From CANMXU01 sp052030545 (GTDB taxonomy: Bacteria > Pseudomonadota > Gammaproteobacteria > Enterobacterales > Alteromonadaceae), in the NCBI RefSeq assembly GCF_052030545.1, contig NZ_JBPDIH010000004.1, positions 434,001-498,000 of the forward strand: DNA of 64,000 nt, given 5' to 3'. The position numbers were made by a program, and so were the translations under genes. The notes beneath the pieces were generated by a model. The model saw nothing but the letters and a program-made list of their open reading frames with translations, searched no databases and had not been told where the DNA came from. Every line of letters begins with the position of its first letter. Position 1 is the stretch's first letter. Positions 8,243 to 17,556 of the stretch are shown piece after piece.

Positions 8243-9181
8243 ATGAATATTTCTAAAGTTGACCTTAACCTACTTATTTATCTAGATGTTTTATTAAGAG
8301 AAAAGAATGTTACACGCGCGGCAAGCCAACTTAACATTACCCAACCAGCAATGAGTAATGGCTTAAAACGCCTGCGTACCCTGTTTAATGATCCTATATT
8401 AGTACGAACTTCTGACGGCATGGTGCCAACTGAACGAGCAAGAAGCTTGTCACCGGTGATCAGAAAAATATTATTGGAACTTGAAGAGGCACTGCAAGGT
8501 GAAGAAGAGTTTAATGAACAAAATAGCCAACGTGTATTTCGTTTAATGGCCAGTGATTATGCTGCCTCCACCCTACTTCCAGGCCTACTTAAACGCATTA
8601 ATCAAATAGCGCCTAATGTCACTATCGACATTATGACACCTTCAGACGTTACCTTTCATGACGTAGAAGCCGGTAAAATTGATATGGCCATTAACCGTTT
8701 TGACGAGCTACCGCAGTCTTTCCACCAAAAAACGGTATGGCGTGATTCGTTTTCCTGTTTGTTAAGTGCTGACAACCCTGTGGTATCTAAGTTTAATTTA
8801 AATTCATACCTTTCTTCTAAACATGTTTGGGTATCTAAAACCGGCTTTGGTGTTGGTGTTGGAATGGATCCTAAAGACGTACAAAAGCTAGGCTGGGTAG
8901 ATGAAGCACTTGCACGATTAGGCAAAAAGCGTGATATAAAAGTATTCAGTCGAAACTACCATGTTGCCATGCAACTGGCTTATGAAGATGGTTTGATCGC
9001 CACATTGCCTACACGCGCTGCTATGCTTCATGAACACGATCCAAATTATACAATTTTGAAACCGCCTTTTGACATTCCAGATATCGAATTAAAAATGATT
9101 TGGAGCCCGCTGTTACACCACGACGCGAGTCACATTTGGTTTAGACAACTTGTCGTCGAAACAGCAAACGCAACTCGTTAA
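8243..9181 (+). CDS. LysR-family transcriptional regulator
   Basis: 312-aa regulator. The N-terminal winged helix-turn-helix covers about residues 8-65, with the recognition region NVTRAASQLNITQPAMSNGL and DPILVRTSDGMVPT. The remainder is a two-lobed substrate-binding domain for an unknown ligand. The N-terminal pattern resembles the NodD/LeuO/PcaQ-like branch. It is divergent from aceA and starts 21 bp before lrgA on the same strand, so it probably shares a transcript with lrgA-lrgB. Staphylococcal cidABC is controlled by the LysR protein CidR; a similar role here is inference. Control of aceA is possible but unproven. Confidence 0.9.
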   Translation: MNISKVDLNLLIYLDVLLREKNVTRAASQLNITQPAMSNGLKRLRTLFNDPILVRTSDGMVPTERARSLSPVIRKILLELEEALQGEEEFNEQNSQRVFRLMASDYAASTLLPGLLKRINQIAPNVTIDIMTPSDVTFHDVEAGKIDMAINRFDELPQSFHQKTVWRDSFSCLLSADNPVVSKFNLNSYLSSKHVWVSKTGFGVGVGMDPKDVQKLGWVDEALARLGKKRDIKVFSRNYHVAMQLAYEDGLIATLPTRAAMLHEHDPNYTILKPPFDIPDIELKMIWSPLLHHDASHIWFRQLVVETANATR

Positions 9182-9202
9182 CTAACACTATTTAGCTAGG
9201 TT

Positions 9203-9589
9203 ATGAGCAAAGCAAAACGAGTTTACATCGACATTATCTATAGCATTTTAGCGATCATGCTGTGTTTAGCTATTGGCAAGGCAATATACCATTATTTTGG
9301 TGGACTGCCCGGTAGCTTGTACGGCATGATTGTTTTAAACCTCTTGTTATATTTTCAGTTAGTCGACCAATATAGAATAAAAGCGACAATTGAATGGGTG
9401 ATTCAAAATATGGGTGTGTGTTTTGTGCCCGCAGGCGTTGGTATTATTAACCATTTTGACTTAGTCGCTAAACATGGTCTTGCTATCGTTAGCGTTATTT
9501 TCATCAGCACTATGGTTTTGATCACCTTCGTCGGCTTCGCAGTACAAAAGTGTGAAGCTAAGAGTATCAGGTCAGCACATGTTGACTGA
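9203..9589 (+). CDS. lrgA: LrgA/CidA-family holin-like membrane protein
   Basis: 128-aa inner-membrane protein with four hydrophobic segments (about residues 9-28, 33-52, 62-82 and 88-112). The family motif LPGSLYGMIVLNLLL and the loop FVPAGVGIINHFDL match YohJ/LrgA (UPF0299). These proteins were described as holin-like; in Bacillus subtilis the LrgAB homologue PftAB acts as a pyruvate transporter. It follows the LysR gene by 21 bp and overlaps lrgB by 11 bp. Confidence 0.88.
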   Translation: MSKAKRVYIDIIYSILAIMLCLAIGKAIYHYFGGLPGSLYGMIVLNLLLYFQLVDQYRIKATIEWVIQNMGVCFVPAGVGIINHFDLVAKHGLAIVSVIFISTMVLITFVGFAVQKCEAKSIRSAHVD

Positions 9590-10292
9590 TATTTTAACCT
9601 CTGCCCTGCTTATTATTTCAACCATCGCAATATATCAAATTGCGGTAGTTATACAACGAAAGGTAGCAGCACTTTGGTTAAATCCTATGCTAGTTGCTAT
9701 TGCGGTTATTATTCCAATAATGCTCTGGCAAGGCACGTCATTTGAATTTTATTTCAAACATACTCAAGCGCTTAGCAATTTATTAGAGCCAGCAGTTGTT
9801 GCGCTTGGATACCCCTTATATCAACATTTAAAAACCATTCGATATCATTGGAAAATGTTTGCTAGCGTTTTAACGCTAGGCGTGATCATTGTTATTCTGG
9901 TCAGTTTCATTCTCAGTATGGCGCTCTTTTATATTCCTGAAGTGGCTATTGCTTTGTCATATAAATCAGTCACGACACCAATAGGCATTGCGCTTACCGA
10001 CGCCTCGGGCGGCAACAGTGCAATAACAGCTTTCGCCATTATTCTTGCCGGATTATTTGGCGCATTATTAGGGCCAAGCTGGCTAACGCATATCGGTGTA
10101 ACCTCAGCCAAAGCACAAGGCCTTGCCATTGGCGCAGGTAGTCATGCCCTTGGTACATCAAGCATTAGTAAAATCAGCTACGAGCATGGCGCATATGGCT
10201 CGCTTGCATTAATTGTATCGGCGGTAATAACTGCGCTTATCGGTCCACTAATTGTCGATAATTTAGTACTTTATTACGCAACGGCCACATAA
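9579..10292 (+). CDS. lrgB: LrgB/CidB-family membrane protein
   Basis: Partner of LrgA, about 237 aa, similar to E. coli YohK (231 aa). Multiple transmembrane segments and the family signatures KSVTTPIGIALTDASGGN, GLFGALLGPSWL and AIGAGSHALGTSSI are visible. An in-frame GTG at 9552 would add nine codons inside lrgA; I choose the ATG at 9579, which overlaps lrgA by 11 bp and gives the family length. LrgA and LrgB work as a pair in the membrane, in murein hydrolase control or pyruvate/acetate-linked transport depending on species. Its place between aceA and glcB favours a metabolic role (inference). Confidence 0.88.
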   Translation: MLTDILTSALLIISTIAIYQIAVVIQRKVAALWLNPMLVAIAVIIPIMLWQGTSFEFYFKHTQALSNLLEPAVVALGYPLYQHLKTIRYHWKMFASVLTLGVIIVILVSFILSMALFYIPEVAIALSYKSVTTPIGIALTDASGGNSAITAFAIILAGLFGALLGPSWLTHIGVTSAKAQGLAIGAGSHALGTSSISKISYEHGAYGSLALIVSAVITALIGPLIVDNLVLYYATAT

Positions 10293-10599
10293 ATACTACC
10301 AATACCACCACCGACCTACCATTCACTAAAACTATACCTACTATCACTATTTACAATATTTTTATAATCCTGTATTAATTTGAAAAATAACAACAAACTA
10401 ACTAATTGTTATTTAAGAATATTACTCAAAAGAACCTAGAGTTATATGGCTGTTTTATACGACTAATATTCCTTTTGTCGCCAACTAGGCGTTATGGCGC
10501 TATTGCAACAACGACTTTTAGGCAATACATTTCATCTTAATAAACAAGTTTTCCATAATGAAAACTTTTACCAACCTATACATAATATTCGAGGGATTT
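10293..10599. other. lrgB-glcB intergenic region (307 bp)
   Basis: No ORF, no clear terminator for lrgB and no convincing promoter beyond general AT-richness. A GAGGG ribosome binding site at 10591-10595 fixes the glcB start. Confidence 0.5.
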
Positions 10600-12765
10600 A
10601 TGAGTCAACGAATTGAAATAGCTGATTTACGTGTATCTACCTGCCTTTATAACTTTATTGAGCAAGAGGTATTACCTAACAGCGGTATTGACACTCACCA
10701 TTTTTGGAACGAGTTTTCACAAATTGTTCACCAGCTAAGTCCTGAGAATAAGAGTTTGTTAGCCACTCGCGATCAACTGCAGCAACAAATCGACCAATGG
10801 CATACTCAAAACCAAGGTGAAAATTTTGATTTTGCTACCTACAAAAGCTTTTTAAAAGACATTAATTATATCGTACCTGAAGTAGAAGACTTCAGTATTA
10901 CCACAAATAACGTTGACGCCGAACTAGCCACTATGGCAGGTCCACAACTAGTTGTACCGGTAATGAATGCACGATTTGCGTTAAATGCAGTAAATGCGCG
11001 TTGGGGAAGCTTATATGATGCATTATATGGTAGCGATGCTATCAGCGATGAAGGTGGCGCAGAGCAAGGTAGTCAATATAACCCAGTGCGTGGTGCAAAA
11101 GTTATTGCATTTGCCCGAGACTTTTTAGACCAAAGTATTCCGTTACAGTCTGGCTCTCACGTTAATGCAAATCAATATAAAATTATCGACCAAACCTTGA
11201 TCGTTGAATTAGAAAATGGTCAACAAACACAACTGCTATCCCCTGCCGCTTTCATCGGCTTTAGTGGTGATATTAACCAGCCTACTGGTTTACTCTTTAA
11301 ACACAACGGCTTGCACTTTGAAGTGGCTTTTGATCCAAGCAGCACTATCGCAAAAGCTGATAAAGCAGGCGTTAGCGATATTATCATTGAAGCGGCACTG
11401 ACAACGATTATGGATTGTGAAGACTCAGTCGCCGCTGTTGATGCCCAAGATAAAGTGATTGCCTATAAAAATTGGTTGGGCTTAATCAAAGGCGACCTAA
11501 AAGAAACCATTAATAAAGGTGGTAAACAATTCGATCGTACCATGAACCCCGATCGCCAATATCACAACGTAAGTGGCCAAACCTTGTCAGTTAAAGGGCG
11601 AAGTTTAATGTTCGTGCGAAATGTTGGTCATTTAATGACAAACAACGCGATTTTAGATAAAGACGGTAATGAAGTGCCTGAAGGCATAATGGATGCGATG
11701 ATCACGTCACTCATTTCATTGCACGATCTGCAAAAAGGTACCCAAGGCAACAGCGCCCAAGGCTCGATTTATATCGTAAAACCTAAAATGCATGGCCCAG
11801 ATGAAGTGGCCTTTGCCGACAAATTATTTGCACGTGTCGAGCAAGCGCTTAATTTAGCAACCAATACCATAAAAATGGGCATTATGGATGAAGAGCGCCG
11901 CACCAGTGTTAACTTAAAAGCCTGTATTAACAGCGCAAAAAATCGCGTGGTATTTATTAATACCGGATTTTTAGATCGCACCGGTGATGAAATTCATACC
12001 TCAATGAAAGCCGGCCCAATGGCGCGTAAAGCCGATATAAAGTTAACACCTTGGATTGGTGCATATGAAGACAATAATGTTGATATTGGTTTAGCATGTG
12101 GTTTTAGCGGTAAAGCACAAATCGGTAAAGGCATGTGGCCAATTCCAGATCAAATGTCGAACATGTTAGCCACCAAAATTAACCACGTGGAAGCCGGTGC
12201 AAATACTGCTTGGGTACCATCACCAACAGCGGCAGTACTGCATGCATTACATTACCATCGCGTTGACGTATTCAGTCTACAACAAGAATTAAAAACTCGC
12301 ACCACAGCCAATATTGATGATATTTTAACCATACCGCTAGCACCAGATACAAATTGGAGTGCGGAAGAAATAAGCCAAGAGCTAGATAATAATGCACAAG
12401 GTATTTTAGGGTATGTTGTACGCTGGATTGACCAAGGCATCGGTTGTTCAAAAGTACCTGATATTAATGATGTCGGTTTAATGGAAGATAGAGCGACCTT
12501 GCGCATATCTAGTCAACATTTAGCTAACTGGCTTGAGCATAACATCTGCACTAAAGAGCAAGTGATGGCGAGTATGAAGAAAATGGCAGCAATTGTTGAT
12601 CAACAAAATGCTGGTGATCCATTATATCAAGCAATGTCTGAAAATTTTGACAACAGCATCGCTTTTAAAGCCGCATGCGATTTGGTGTTTTTAGGTGATG
12701 TTCAACCTAATGGCTATACTGAACCTTTATTACATCAATACCGTATAGACAAAAAGGCGAGCTAG
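10600..12765 (+). CDS. glcB: Malate synthase G
   Basis: Condenses glyoxylate with acetyl-CoA to malate, the second step of the glyoxylate shunt. With ATG at 10600 (GAGGG upstream) it is 721 aa, matching E. coli GlcB (723); a longer frame from 10558 adds 14 codons without a ribosome binding site. Conserved blocks are GRSLMFVRNVGHLM (catalytic Arg), SIYIVKPKMHGP, KMGIMDEERRTS (Mg-binding Glu), INTGFLDRTGDE, WVPSPTAAVLHALHYH and GLMEDRATLRISSQH (catalytic Asp). The companion isocitrate lyase is 2.7 kb upstream on the other strand. Confidence 0.96.
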   Translation: MSQRIEIADLRVSTCLYNFIEQEVLPNSGIDTHHFWNEFSQIVHQLSPENKSLLATRDQLQQQIDQWHTQNQGENFDFATYKSFLKDINYIVPEVEDFSITTNNVDAELATMAGPQLVVPVMNARFALNAVNARWGSLYDALYGSDAISDEGGAEQGSQYNPVRGAKVIAFARDFLDQSIPLQSGSHVNANQYKIIDQTLIVELENGQQTQLLSPAAFIGFSGDINQPTGLLFKHNGLHFEVAFDPSSTIAKADKAGVSDIIIEAALTTIMDCEDSVAAVDAQDKVIAYKNWLGLIKGDLKETINKGGKQFDRTMNPDRQYHNVSGQTLSVKGRSLMFVRNVGHLMTNNAILDKDGNEVPEGIMDAMITSLISLHDLQKGTQGNSAQGSIYIVKPKMHGPDEVAFADKLFARVEQALNLATNTIKMGIMDEERRTSVNLKACINSAKNRVVFINTGFLDRTGDEIHTSMKAGPMARKADIKLTPWIGAYEDNNVDIGLACGFSGKAQIGKGMWPIPDQMSNMLATKINHVEAGANTAWVPSPTAAVLHALHYHRVDVFSLQQELKTRTTANIDDILTIPLAPDTNWSAEEISQELDNNAQGILGYVVRWIDQGIGCSKVPDINDVGLMEDRATLRISSQHLANWLEHNICTKEQVMASMKKMAAIVDQQNAGDPLYQAMSENFDNSIAFKAACDLVFLGDVQPNGYTEPLLHQYRIDKKAS

Positions 12766-12839
12766 TTTTAGTTAGTGAACTATACAAGTAAGCACATAAA
12801 TAACCTATCAGTGCTAATATTCGTAACAATATATTAAGT

Positions 12840-12880
12840 AACGGATGAAAGTTATTATAACTTCATCCGTTCTTATTTTT
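12840..12880 (+). terminator. Terminator after glcB
   Basis: A 14-bp stem with one bulged A (12840-12854 with 12858-12871) is followed by CTTATTTTTA, 75 bp past the glcB stop. The remaining sequence to the next start at 13102 shows nothing else clear. Confidence 0.75.
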
Positions 12881-13101
12881 ATATGTTTTTACTATTGGCT
12901 TTTTAAGCGAGTTTTAAATTAGCAAGAATGGCAATATTTCGGCTCATTTATTCGAAATGCAGCAGCTTAACGCAAAAATTTGACATTCCGGCTTATTAAA
13001 CTCGACGTTAAATAGCTTGCAACATATAGTTAACATTCGTACAATTTGGTTACAAATGAGAATTGTTTCATCACAGGCAACGGATTAAGTGTGGAGTTAT
13101 T

Positions 13102-13542
13102 ATGAACAAACTAGCAAAATCATTAAAAGTTTTAACTTTATCTGGTCTAATTGCTGTTAGCTGTACGGCGCTTCCTGCTTGGACTAAAGTCAATGTCCAA
13201 CCGGCTCAAGCTGCGCAAACAAGTTCTTATAACGCTACCATAGCGGTGGTATACACAGGTATATCTGATATTTCTCCCAACTTTGTGACACAACAAGTTG
13301 TCATAAAAACTAACCAGCAGCCTGATCTACATACCCCAGCAGAAAAGCCGCACCAAGTAAAAGGTGATGGTCAAACGCACAACAATATCTTTGACATAGC
13401 CATTATTTTTAATGATAAGTTACAGCAATTTCTTGCTGCATTTTCACGATTCATCTTTAGCAATGCCCACGCAGAAACGGCAAAAGTAATGGATCAAAAC
13501 AATAATGTTGCGAGCGTAGATAACTGCAAAGTGATCAACTAG
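13102..13542 (+). CDS. Small exported protein of unknown function
   Basis: 146 aa from ATG at 13102, preceded by GTGGAG; an upstream in-frame TTG at 13063 has no ribosome binding site. The N-terminus is a signal sequence with a basic start (MNKLAKSLK) and a hydrophobic core ending near CTALPAW. A Cys at residue 21 follows LIAVS, a poor lipobox, so either signal peptidase I or lipoprotein processing is possible. The mature part is low in recognisable motifs. I do not recognise the family. It stands alone between glcB and ppiC. Confidence 0.6.
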   Translation: MNKLAKSLKVLTLSGLIAVSCTALPAWTKVNVQPAQAAQTSSYNATIAVVYTGISDISPNFVTQQVVIKTNQQPDLHTPAEKPHQVKGDGQTHNNIFDIAIIFNDKLQQFLAAFSRFIFSNAHAETAKVMDQNNNVASVDNCKVIN

Positions 13543-13838
13543 TACATTCATAAATAGTTTGAGTTTATTGAATTCAGCTCGCTCCAGTGATTGCCGTTTA
13601 TTCCCCATTCTTGATAATACAGCAACACCTCTTACCCCTATTTCACAGCTCATTCATTTCTCTTGATACGTTATCAACAACACCTACCAATCTGTTCCAT
13701 AACTATTTAAAAAACATATTGCTCACACAGCATTAACAAGTTCTTAACACAAGTAAGAAATTTAAAATTCTTGCTTCAAAGTCATTAAAAATTAGTTTAC
13801 TGTTGGCGTAGATTCCCACAATAGGTAGAGAAAATTAC

Positions 13839-14120
13839 ATGGTAACAGCATCAGCACGTCATATTTTAGTAGACACTGAACAAGCATGTTTAGATTTAAA
13901 AACAGAAATTGAGTCAGGTGCCGATTTTGCAGAAATAGCAAAACAGCATTCAAACTGCCCATCAAAAGCGCAAGGTGGCGCATTAGGTTCATTTGGTCGA
14001 GGTCAAATGGTTAAAGAATTTGATCAAGTAGTATTTAGCGCTGAGCTAAATAAAGTACAAGGACCGGTAAAAACACAATTTGGTTATCACTTAGTAGAAG
14101 TCACTAACCGTACCGAGTAA
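13839..14120 (+). CDS. ppiC: Parvulin-type peptidyl-prolyl isomerase
   Basis: 93-aa single-domain cytoplasmic parvulin, the size of E. coli PpiC (93 aa), without a signal peptide. Parvulin landmarks are SARHILVDTEQAC at the start, then GADFAEIAKQHSNCPSKAQGG, LGSFGRGQMVKEFDQVVFSA and the closing TQFGYHLVEV. It isomerises X-Pro peptide bonds. It runs convergently towards secF and is monocistronic. Confidence 0.95.
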   Translation: MVTASARHILVDTEQACLDLKTEIESGADFAEIAKQHSNCPSKAQGGALGSFGRGQMVKEFDQVVFSAELNKVQGPVKTQFGYHLVEVTNRTE

Positions 14121-14161
14121 ACCGCTTTATATCATTATAAAAACAGTACGCAATAGACATA

Positions 14162-14207
14162 AAAAAAGCGCTTCAATTTGAAGCGCTTCAATTTGAAGCG
14201 CTTTTTT
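14162..14207 (-). terminator. Bidirectional terminator with duplicated stem (secF / ppiC)
   Basis: A 15-bp unit AGCGCTTCAATTTGA occurs twice in tandem and its start a third time, flanked by A- and T-runs. Either neighbouring pair of arms can form the hairpin AGCGCTTCAA/TTGAAGCGCT. It lies between the convergent genes ppiC and secF and can serve both. Confidence 0.85.
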
Positions 14208-14256
14208 GTAGCTTGTAGCTTGTAGCTTGTAGCTTGTAGCTTGTAGCTTGTAGCTA
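14208..14256. repeat. Heptad array, 7 nearly identical units
   Basis: Six exact GTAGCTT units and one GTAGCTA, 49 bp in all. Read in the direction of secF (minus) the unit is GCTACAA. It starts 5 bp past the secF stop and ends directly at the terminator. Confidence 0.95.
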
Positions 14257-14261
14257 GGTCA

Positions 14262-15209
14262 TTATGGCATCATTGCTTCTTGATCAGCGCCTTCTTTTTC
14301 AATCACTTCAGGGATCAGGTCTTCTTTTGAAATACCTAACGACAAGGCAATTGAACTTGCTACGTAGATCGAAGAATAGGTACCAACAAAAACACCTAAT
14401 AGTAATGCAGTGGCAAAACCATGAATTAATGCGCCACCTTTAAAGAATAATGCCGCCAATACCAATAGCGTTGTAATTGAGGTAATAAAGGTACGGCTTA
14501 AGGTTTGTGACAACGAAATATTAATTATCTCAGCCGGACCACCTTCTCGTATTTTTCGAAAGTTCTCACGAATTCGATCCGAGACAACAATCGTATCGTT
14601 AAGTGAATAACCAATTACCGCCAGTATTGCAGCTAGTACGGTTAAATCGAACTCTAATTGTAAAACAGAGAATAAACCAAGGGTCAGCAGTACATCGTGA
14701 AATAGTGCGAATACAGAGCCTAAAGCAAAGCGCCATTCAAAGCGAAATGCAACATAAACTAAGATACAAATTAACGCAGTTAGCATGGCTAAGCCGCCCT
14801 GCTCCGCTAATTCGTCACCAACACTTGCACCAACAAACTCAATACGGCGCATATCAACCGCTTGACCAGTACCTTGTTCTAATACTTCCAGTACTTGGTT
14901 ACCGATCATTTTCGCTTCAACACCATCGCGCTGCGCTAAACGAATCACGACATCACGTGAGCTACCATAAAGCTGCACAACCGCATCTTCAAAGCCGTTA
15001 GTGTCCATAACTTGACGGATTTTGGTTAAGTCAGCCGCTTGTTCAAAGCCTACTTCAATCAAAGTACCGCCGGTAAAGTCTAAACCGAAATTTAATTTAT
15101 TTACCGCTAATGACGCAATAGACGCGGCCATTAATAACATACTAAATATCATGGCTATCTTGCGATAGTTCATAAAGTCGACTGTTTTTTTCAATTGTAA
15201 AATTTGCAT
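14262..15209 (-). CDS. secF: Protein translocase subunit SecF
   Basis: Inner-membrane subunit of the SecDF complex, which uses the proton gradient to help pull exported proteins through SecYEG. 315 aa (E. coli 323). The first helix follows NYRKIAMIFS, then a periplasmic domain with FGLDFTGGTLIEVGF, and five more helices including YVAFRFEWRFALGSVFALFHD and the conserved IGYSLNDTIVVSDRIREN. It lies 13 bp after secD and is the last gene of the queA-tgt-yajC-secD-secF unit, before a heptad array and terminator. Confidence 0.96.
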   Translation of the reverse strand: MQILQLKKTVDFMNYRKIAMIFSMLLMAASIASLAVNKLNFGLDFTGGTLIEVGFEQAADLTKIRQVMDTNGFEDAVVQLYGSSRDVVIRLAQRDGVEAKMIGNQVLEVLEQGTGQAVDMRRIEFVGASVGDELAEQGGLAMLTALICILVYVAFRFEWRFALGSVFALFHDVLLTLGLFSVLQLEFDLTVLAAILAVIGYSLNDTIVVSDRIRENFRKIREGGPAEIINISLSQTLSRTFITSITTLLVLAALFFKGGALIHGFATALLLGVFVGTYSSIYVASSIALSLGISKEDLIPEVIEKEGADQEAMMP

Positions 15210-15222
15210 AATTTAATCAACC

Positions 15223-17070
15223 TTATATCGATAATTTATCGAGACGTTTACCGCCCCAAACGGCGTTAACAACTGTACGTGTACCAATGACAGCAGTAAA
15301 CATTGAGGTAAGAATACCGATAGAAAGTGTTACGGCAAAACCTTTGATAGGGCCAGTACCAACAGCAAATAGTATTAAAGCGGCAATTAACGTTGTAATG
15401 TTTGCATCAATAATAGTTGAGAATGCTGCGTCGTAACCTTGGTGAATCGATTGCTGAACGGATTTACCTGCGCGCATTTCTTCACGAATACGTTCAAATA
15501 TAAGTACGTTGGCATCAACCGCCATACCAACAGTTAAAACAATACCCGCCATGCCTGGTAACGTTAAGGTAGCGCCTGGGATCATCGACATTACACCAAC
15601 AATTAATACCAAGTTAGCACCAAGTGCTAAATTAGCCACAATACCAAAAGCGCGGTAGTAAACAATCATGAAAACAAAGACTAATCCAAAGCCCATCAAG
15701 ATAGCTTGAAAGCCTAACTGGACATTTTCAGCACCTAACGTTGGACCAACTGTACGCTCTTCAACAATTTGAATTGGCGCAATCAAGGCACCCGCACGTA
15801 ATAATAACGCTAAATTATGTGCTTCAGCAGGAGAATCTGATCCAGTAATACGGAAGCTTTTACCTAAGCGAGCTTGAATGGTCGCCACTGAGATAATTTC
15901 TTCTTGTTTTTCAAATATGGTATTGCCCTGCGGGTCTTTACGATCCGTTGGCTTGTATTCAATAAATACCGACGCCATTGGCTTGCCAATATTTGATTTG
16001 GTCGCATTAGAGAATTTTGTGCCGCCTGGCGAGTCTAAGGTAATATTAACTTGTGAACGGCCGTTTTCATCAAAGCCTGAGTTAGCATCAATGATGTGAT
16101 CACCAGTAAGCATAATACGCTTTTTCACTAAGTATGGACGACCATCTCTGTCTGACAATAACTGTGAACTCGCAGGTACACGACCATTTAAGGCATTGCT
16201 AATGTCATTTTCTTGGTCAACCATTCTAAATTCAATAGTTGCTGTTGCGTTTAGAATTTCTTTCGCTTTTGCTGTGTCTTGAACACCTGGCAATTCAATC
16301 ACAATGTGTTTTTGACCTTGGCGCTGCACCAATGGCTCTGCTACACCTAATTCATTAACACGATTACGAATAATGGTAATGTTTTGTTGAAGTGCGTATT
16401 CACGAATTTCTTTTAGCTTTTGCTCGGTCATGCTCGCTTTAAGCGTTAAGCTGTCGCTATCGTCGTCAAATAAGAAATCACGGTAGCGTTTACTTAAAAA
16501 GCTTTCAGCTTTAGCAAGGTCTTCTTCATTACGTAGCTGAACAACAATAGCGTCTGAGGTTTTTTTCACGCTACGGTAGCGAATTTTTTCGCCGCGTAGG
16601 TCGTTACGAAAATCGCCAACCATACCGTCTTGTGCTTTTATAATGGCTTCGTTCATGTTCACTTCCATTAAGAAATGCACACCGCCACTTAAATCTAAAC
16701 CTAACTTCATTGGTGTACCACCAAGACTTGCAAGCCAGTCTGGCGTTGCAGGTGTTAAGTTTAAGGCTACAGAATATTTATCGCCCAACGACTCATCAAG
16801 TAAGTCACGCGCTTTAAGTTGTGATTCTGTGTTTTGAAAACGCACCAATAATTGTCCGTTTTCAAGAGCAATACTTTGATAAGTAATACTTTCTTGGTCT
16901 AATTGCGATTTTACTGAATCTAAAGAGGTTTCAGTAATTTCAACCCCTCTGAGACCTGAAATTTGTACCGCTGGATCTTCACCATACAAATTTGGCGAGG
17001 CGTATAAAGCACCGAAGGCAACTATAAAAAGTACCATCAGTGATTTCCAAAGGGGATATTTGTTTAACAC
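15223..17070 (-). CDS. secD: Protein translocase subunit SecD
   Basis: 615 aa, same length as E. coli SecD. A single N-terminal helix (about residues 8-26) is followed by the large periplasmic P1 domain with LGLDLSGGVHFLMEVNM and GVQDTAKAKEIL, then five C-terminal helices bearing PGMAGIVLTVGMAVDANVLI and FERIREEMR, which include the conserved Asp for proton transport. The start is GTG with AGGATG upstream. It works with SecF and YajC encoded on either side. Confidence 0.96.
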   Translation of the reverse strand: MLNKYPLWKSLMVLFIVAFGALYASPNLYGEDPAVQISGLRGVEITETSLDSVKSQLDQESITYQSIALENGQLLVRFQNTESQLKARDLLDESLGDKYSVALNLTPATPDWLASLGGTPMKLGLDLSGGVHFLMEVNMNEAIIKAQDGMVGDFRNDLRGEKIRYRSVKKTSDAIVVQLRNEEDLAKAESFLSKRYRDFLFDDDSDSLTLKASMTEQKLKEIREYALQQNITIIRNRVNELGVAEPLVQRQGQKHIVIELPGVQDTAKAKEILNATATIEFRMVDQENDISNALNGRVPASSQLLSDRDGRPYLVKKRIMLTGDHIIDANSGFDENGRSQVNITLDSPGGTKFSNATKSNIGKPMASVFIEYKPTDRKDPQGNTIFEKQEEIISVATIQARLGKSFRITGSDSPAEAHNLALLLRAGALIAPIQIVEERTVGPTLGAENVQLGFQAILMGFGLVFVFMIVYYRAFGIVANLALGANLVLIVGVMSMIPGATLTLPGMAGIVLTVGMAVDANVLIFERIREEMRAGKSVQQSIHQGYDAAFSTIIDANITTLIAALILFAVGTGPIKGFAVTLSIGILTSMFTAVIGTRTVVNAVWGGKRLDKLSI

Positions 17071-17149
17071 AATGTCATCCTACTATTTAATTTATCAACT
17101 ACCTAAAAGCAAATCGCCTGTTTATACAAGATAAACAGGCGATAAATTA

Positions 17150-17485
17150 CTAAAGGTTTTTCATTGTGCCTTTTGGTAATACAGCTGAAACCGCAGCTTT
17201 TTGCAGCGTTACTTCAGTATTTTCAGCAAGACTCACTACAATGAAATCTTTCTCGTCAGATACTTTTACGATTTTACCAACAATGCCGCCTTGCGTTAAT
17301 ACTTCATCACCTTTTGATAATTCAGACATTAAGCTTTTATGCTCTTTTACACGCTTAGCTTGTGGACGGTAAATCATGAAATAGAAAACCAAACCAAATA
17401 CCAATAGCATGATGATCATTTCCATACCACCACCTTGTTGAGCTGGCGCTGCTGCAGCATGTGCATTACTAATGAATAAACTCAT
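17150..17485 (-). CDS. yajC: Preprotein translocase accessory subunit YajC
   Basis: 111-aa single-span inner-membrane protein (E. coli YajC 110). The hydrophobic helix (about residues 20-40) is followed by the family motif YRPQAKRVKEHKSLMSEL and LSKGDEVLTQGGIVGKIVKV. Ribosome binding site AGAGG is present. It lies 79 bp upstream of secD in the usual order and associates with SecDF. Confidence 0.95.
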   Translation of the reverse strand: MSLFISNAHAAAAPAQQGGGMEMIIMLLVFGLVFYFMIYRPQAKRVKEHKSLMSELSKGDEVLTQGGIVGKIVKVSDEKDFIVVSLAENTEVTLQKAAVSAVLPKGTMKNL

Positions 17486-17556
17486 AAAATCCTCTTATTA
17501 TATATTGAAAAACTGCTATAAATTACGAACCAATACGCGGTTCAAAAACACTAAAT

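Noticed and set aside
9203..10292. lrgAB as a phage holin-antiholin lysis cassette
   Set aside because: No endolysin or other phage gene is near, and the flanking genes are glyoxylate-shunt enzymes.
13026..13075. Fur-like box before the exported 146-aa protein
   Set aside because: AAATGAGAATTGTTTCAT matches only about 10 of 16 consensus positions.
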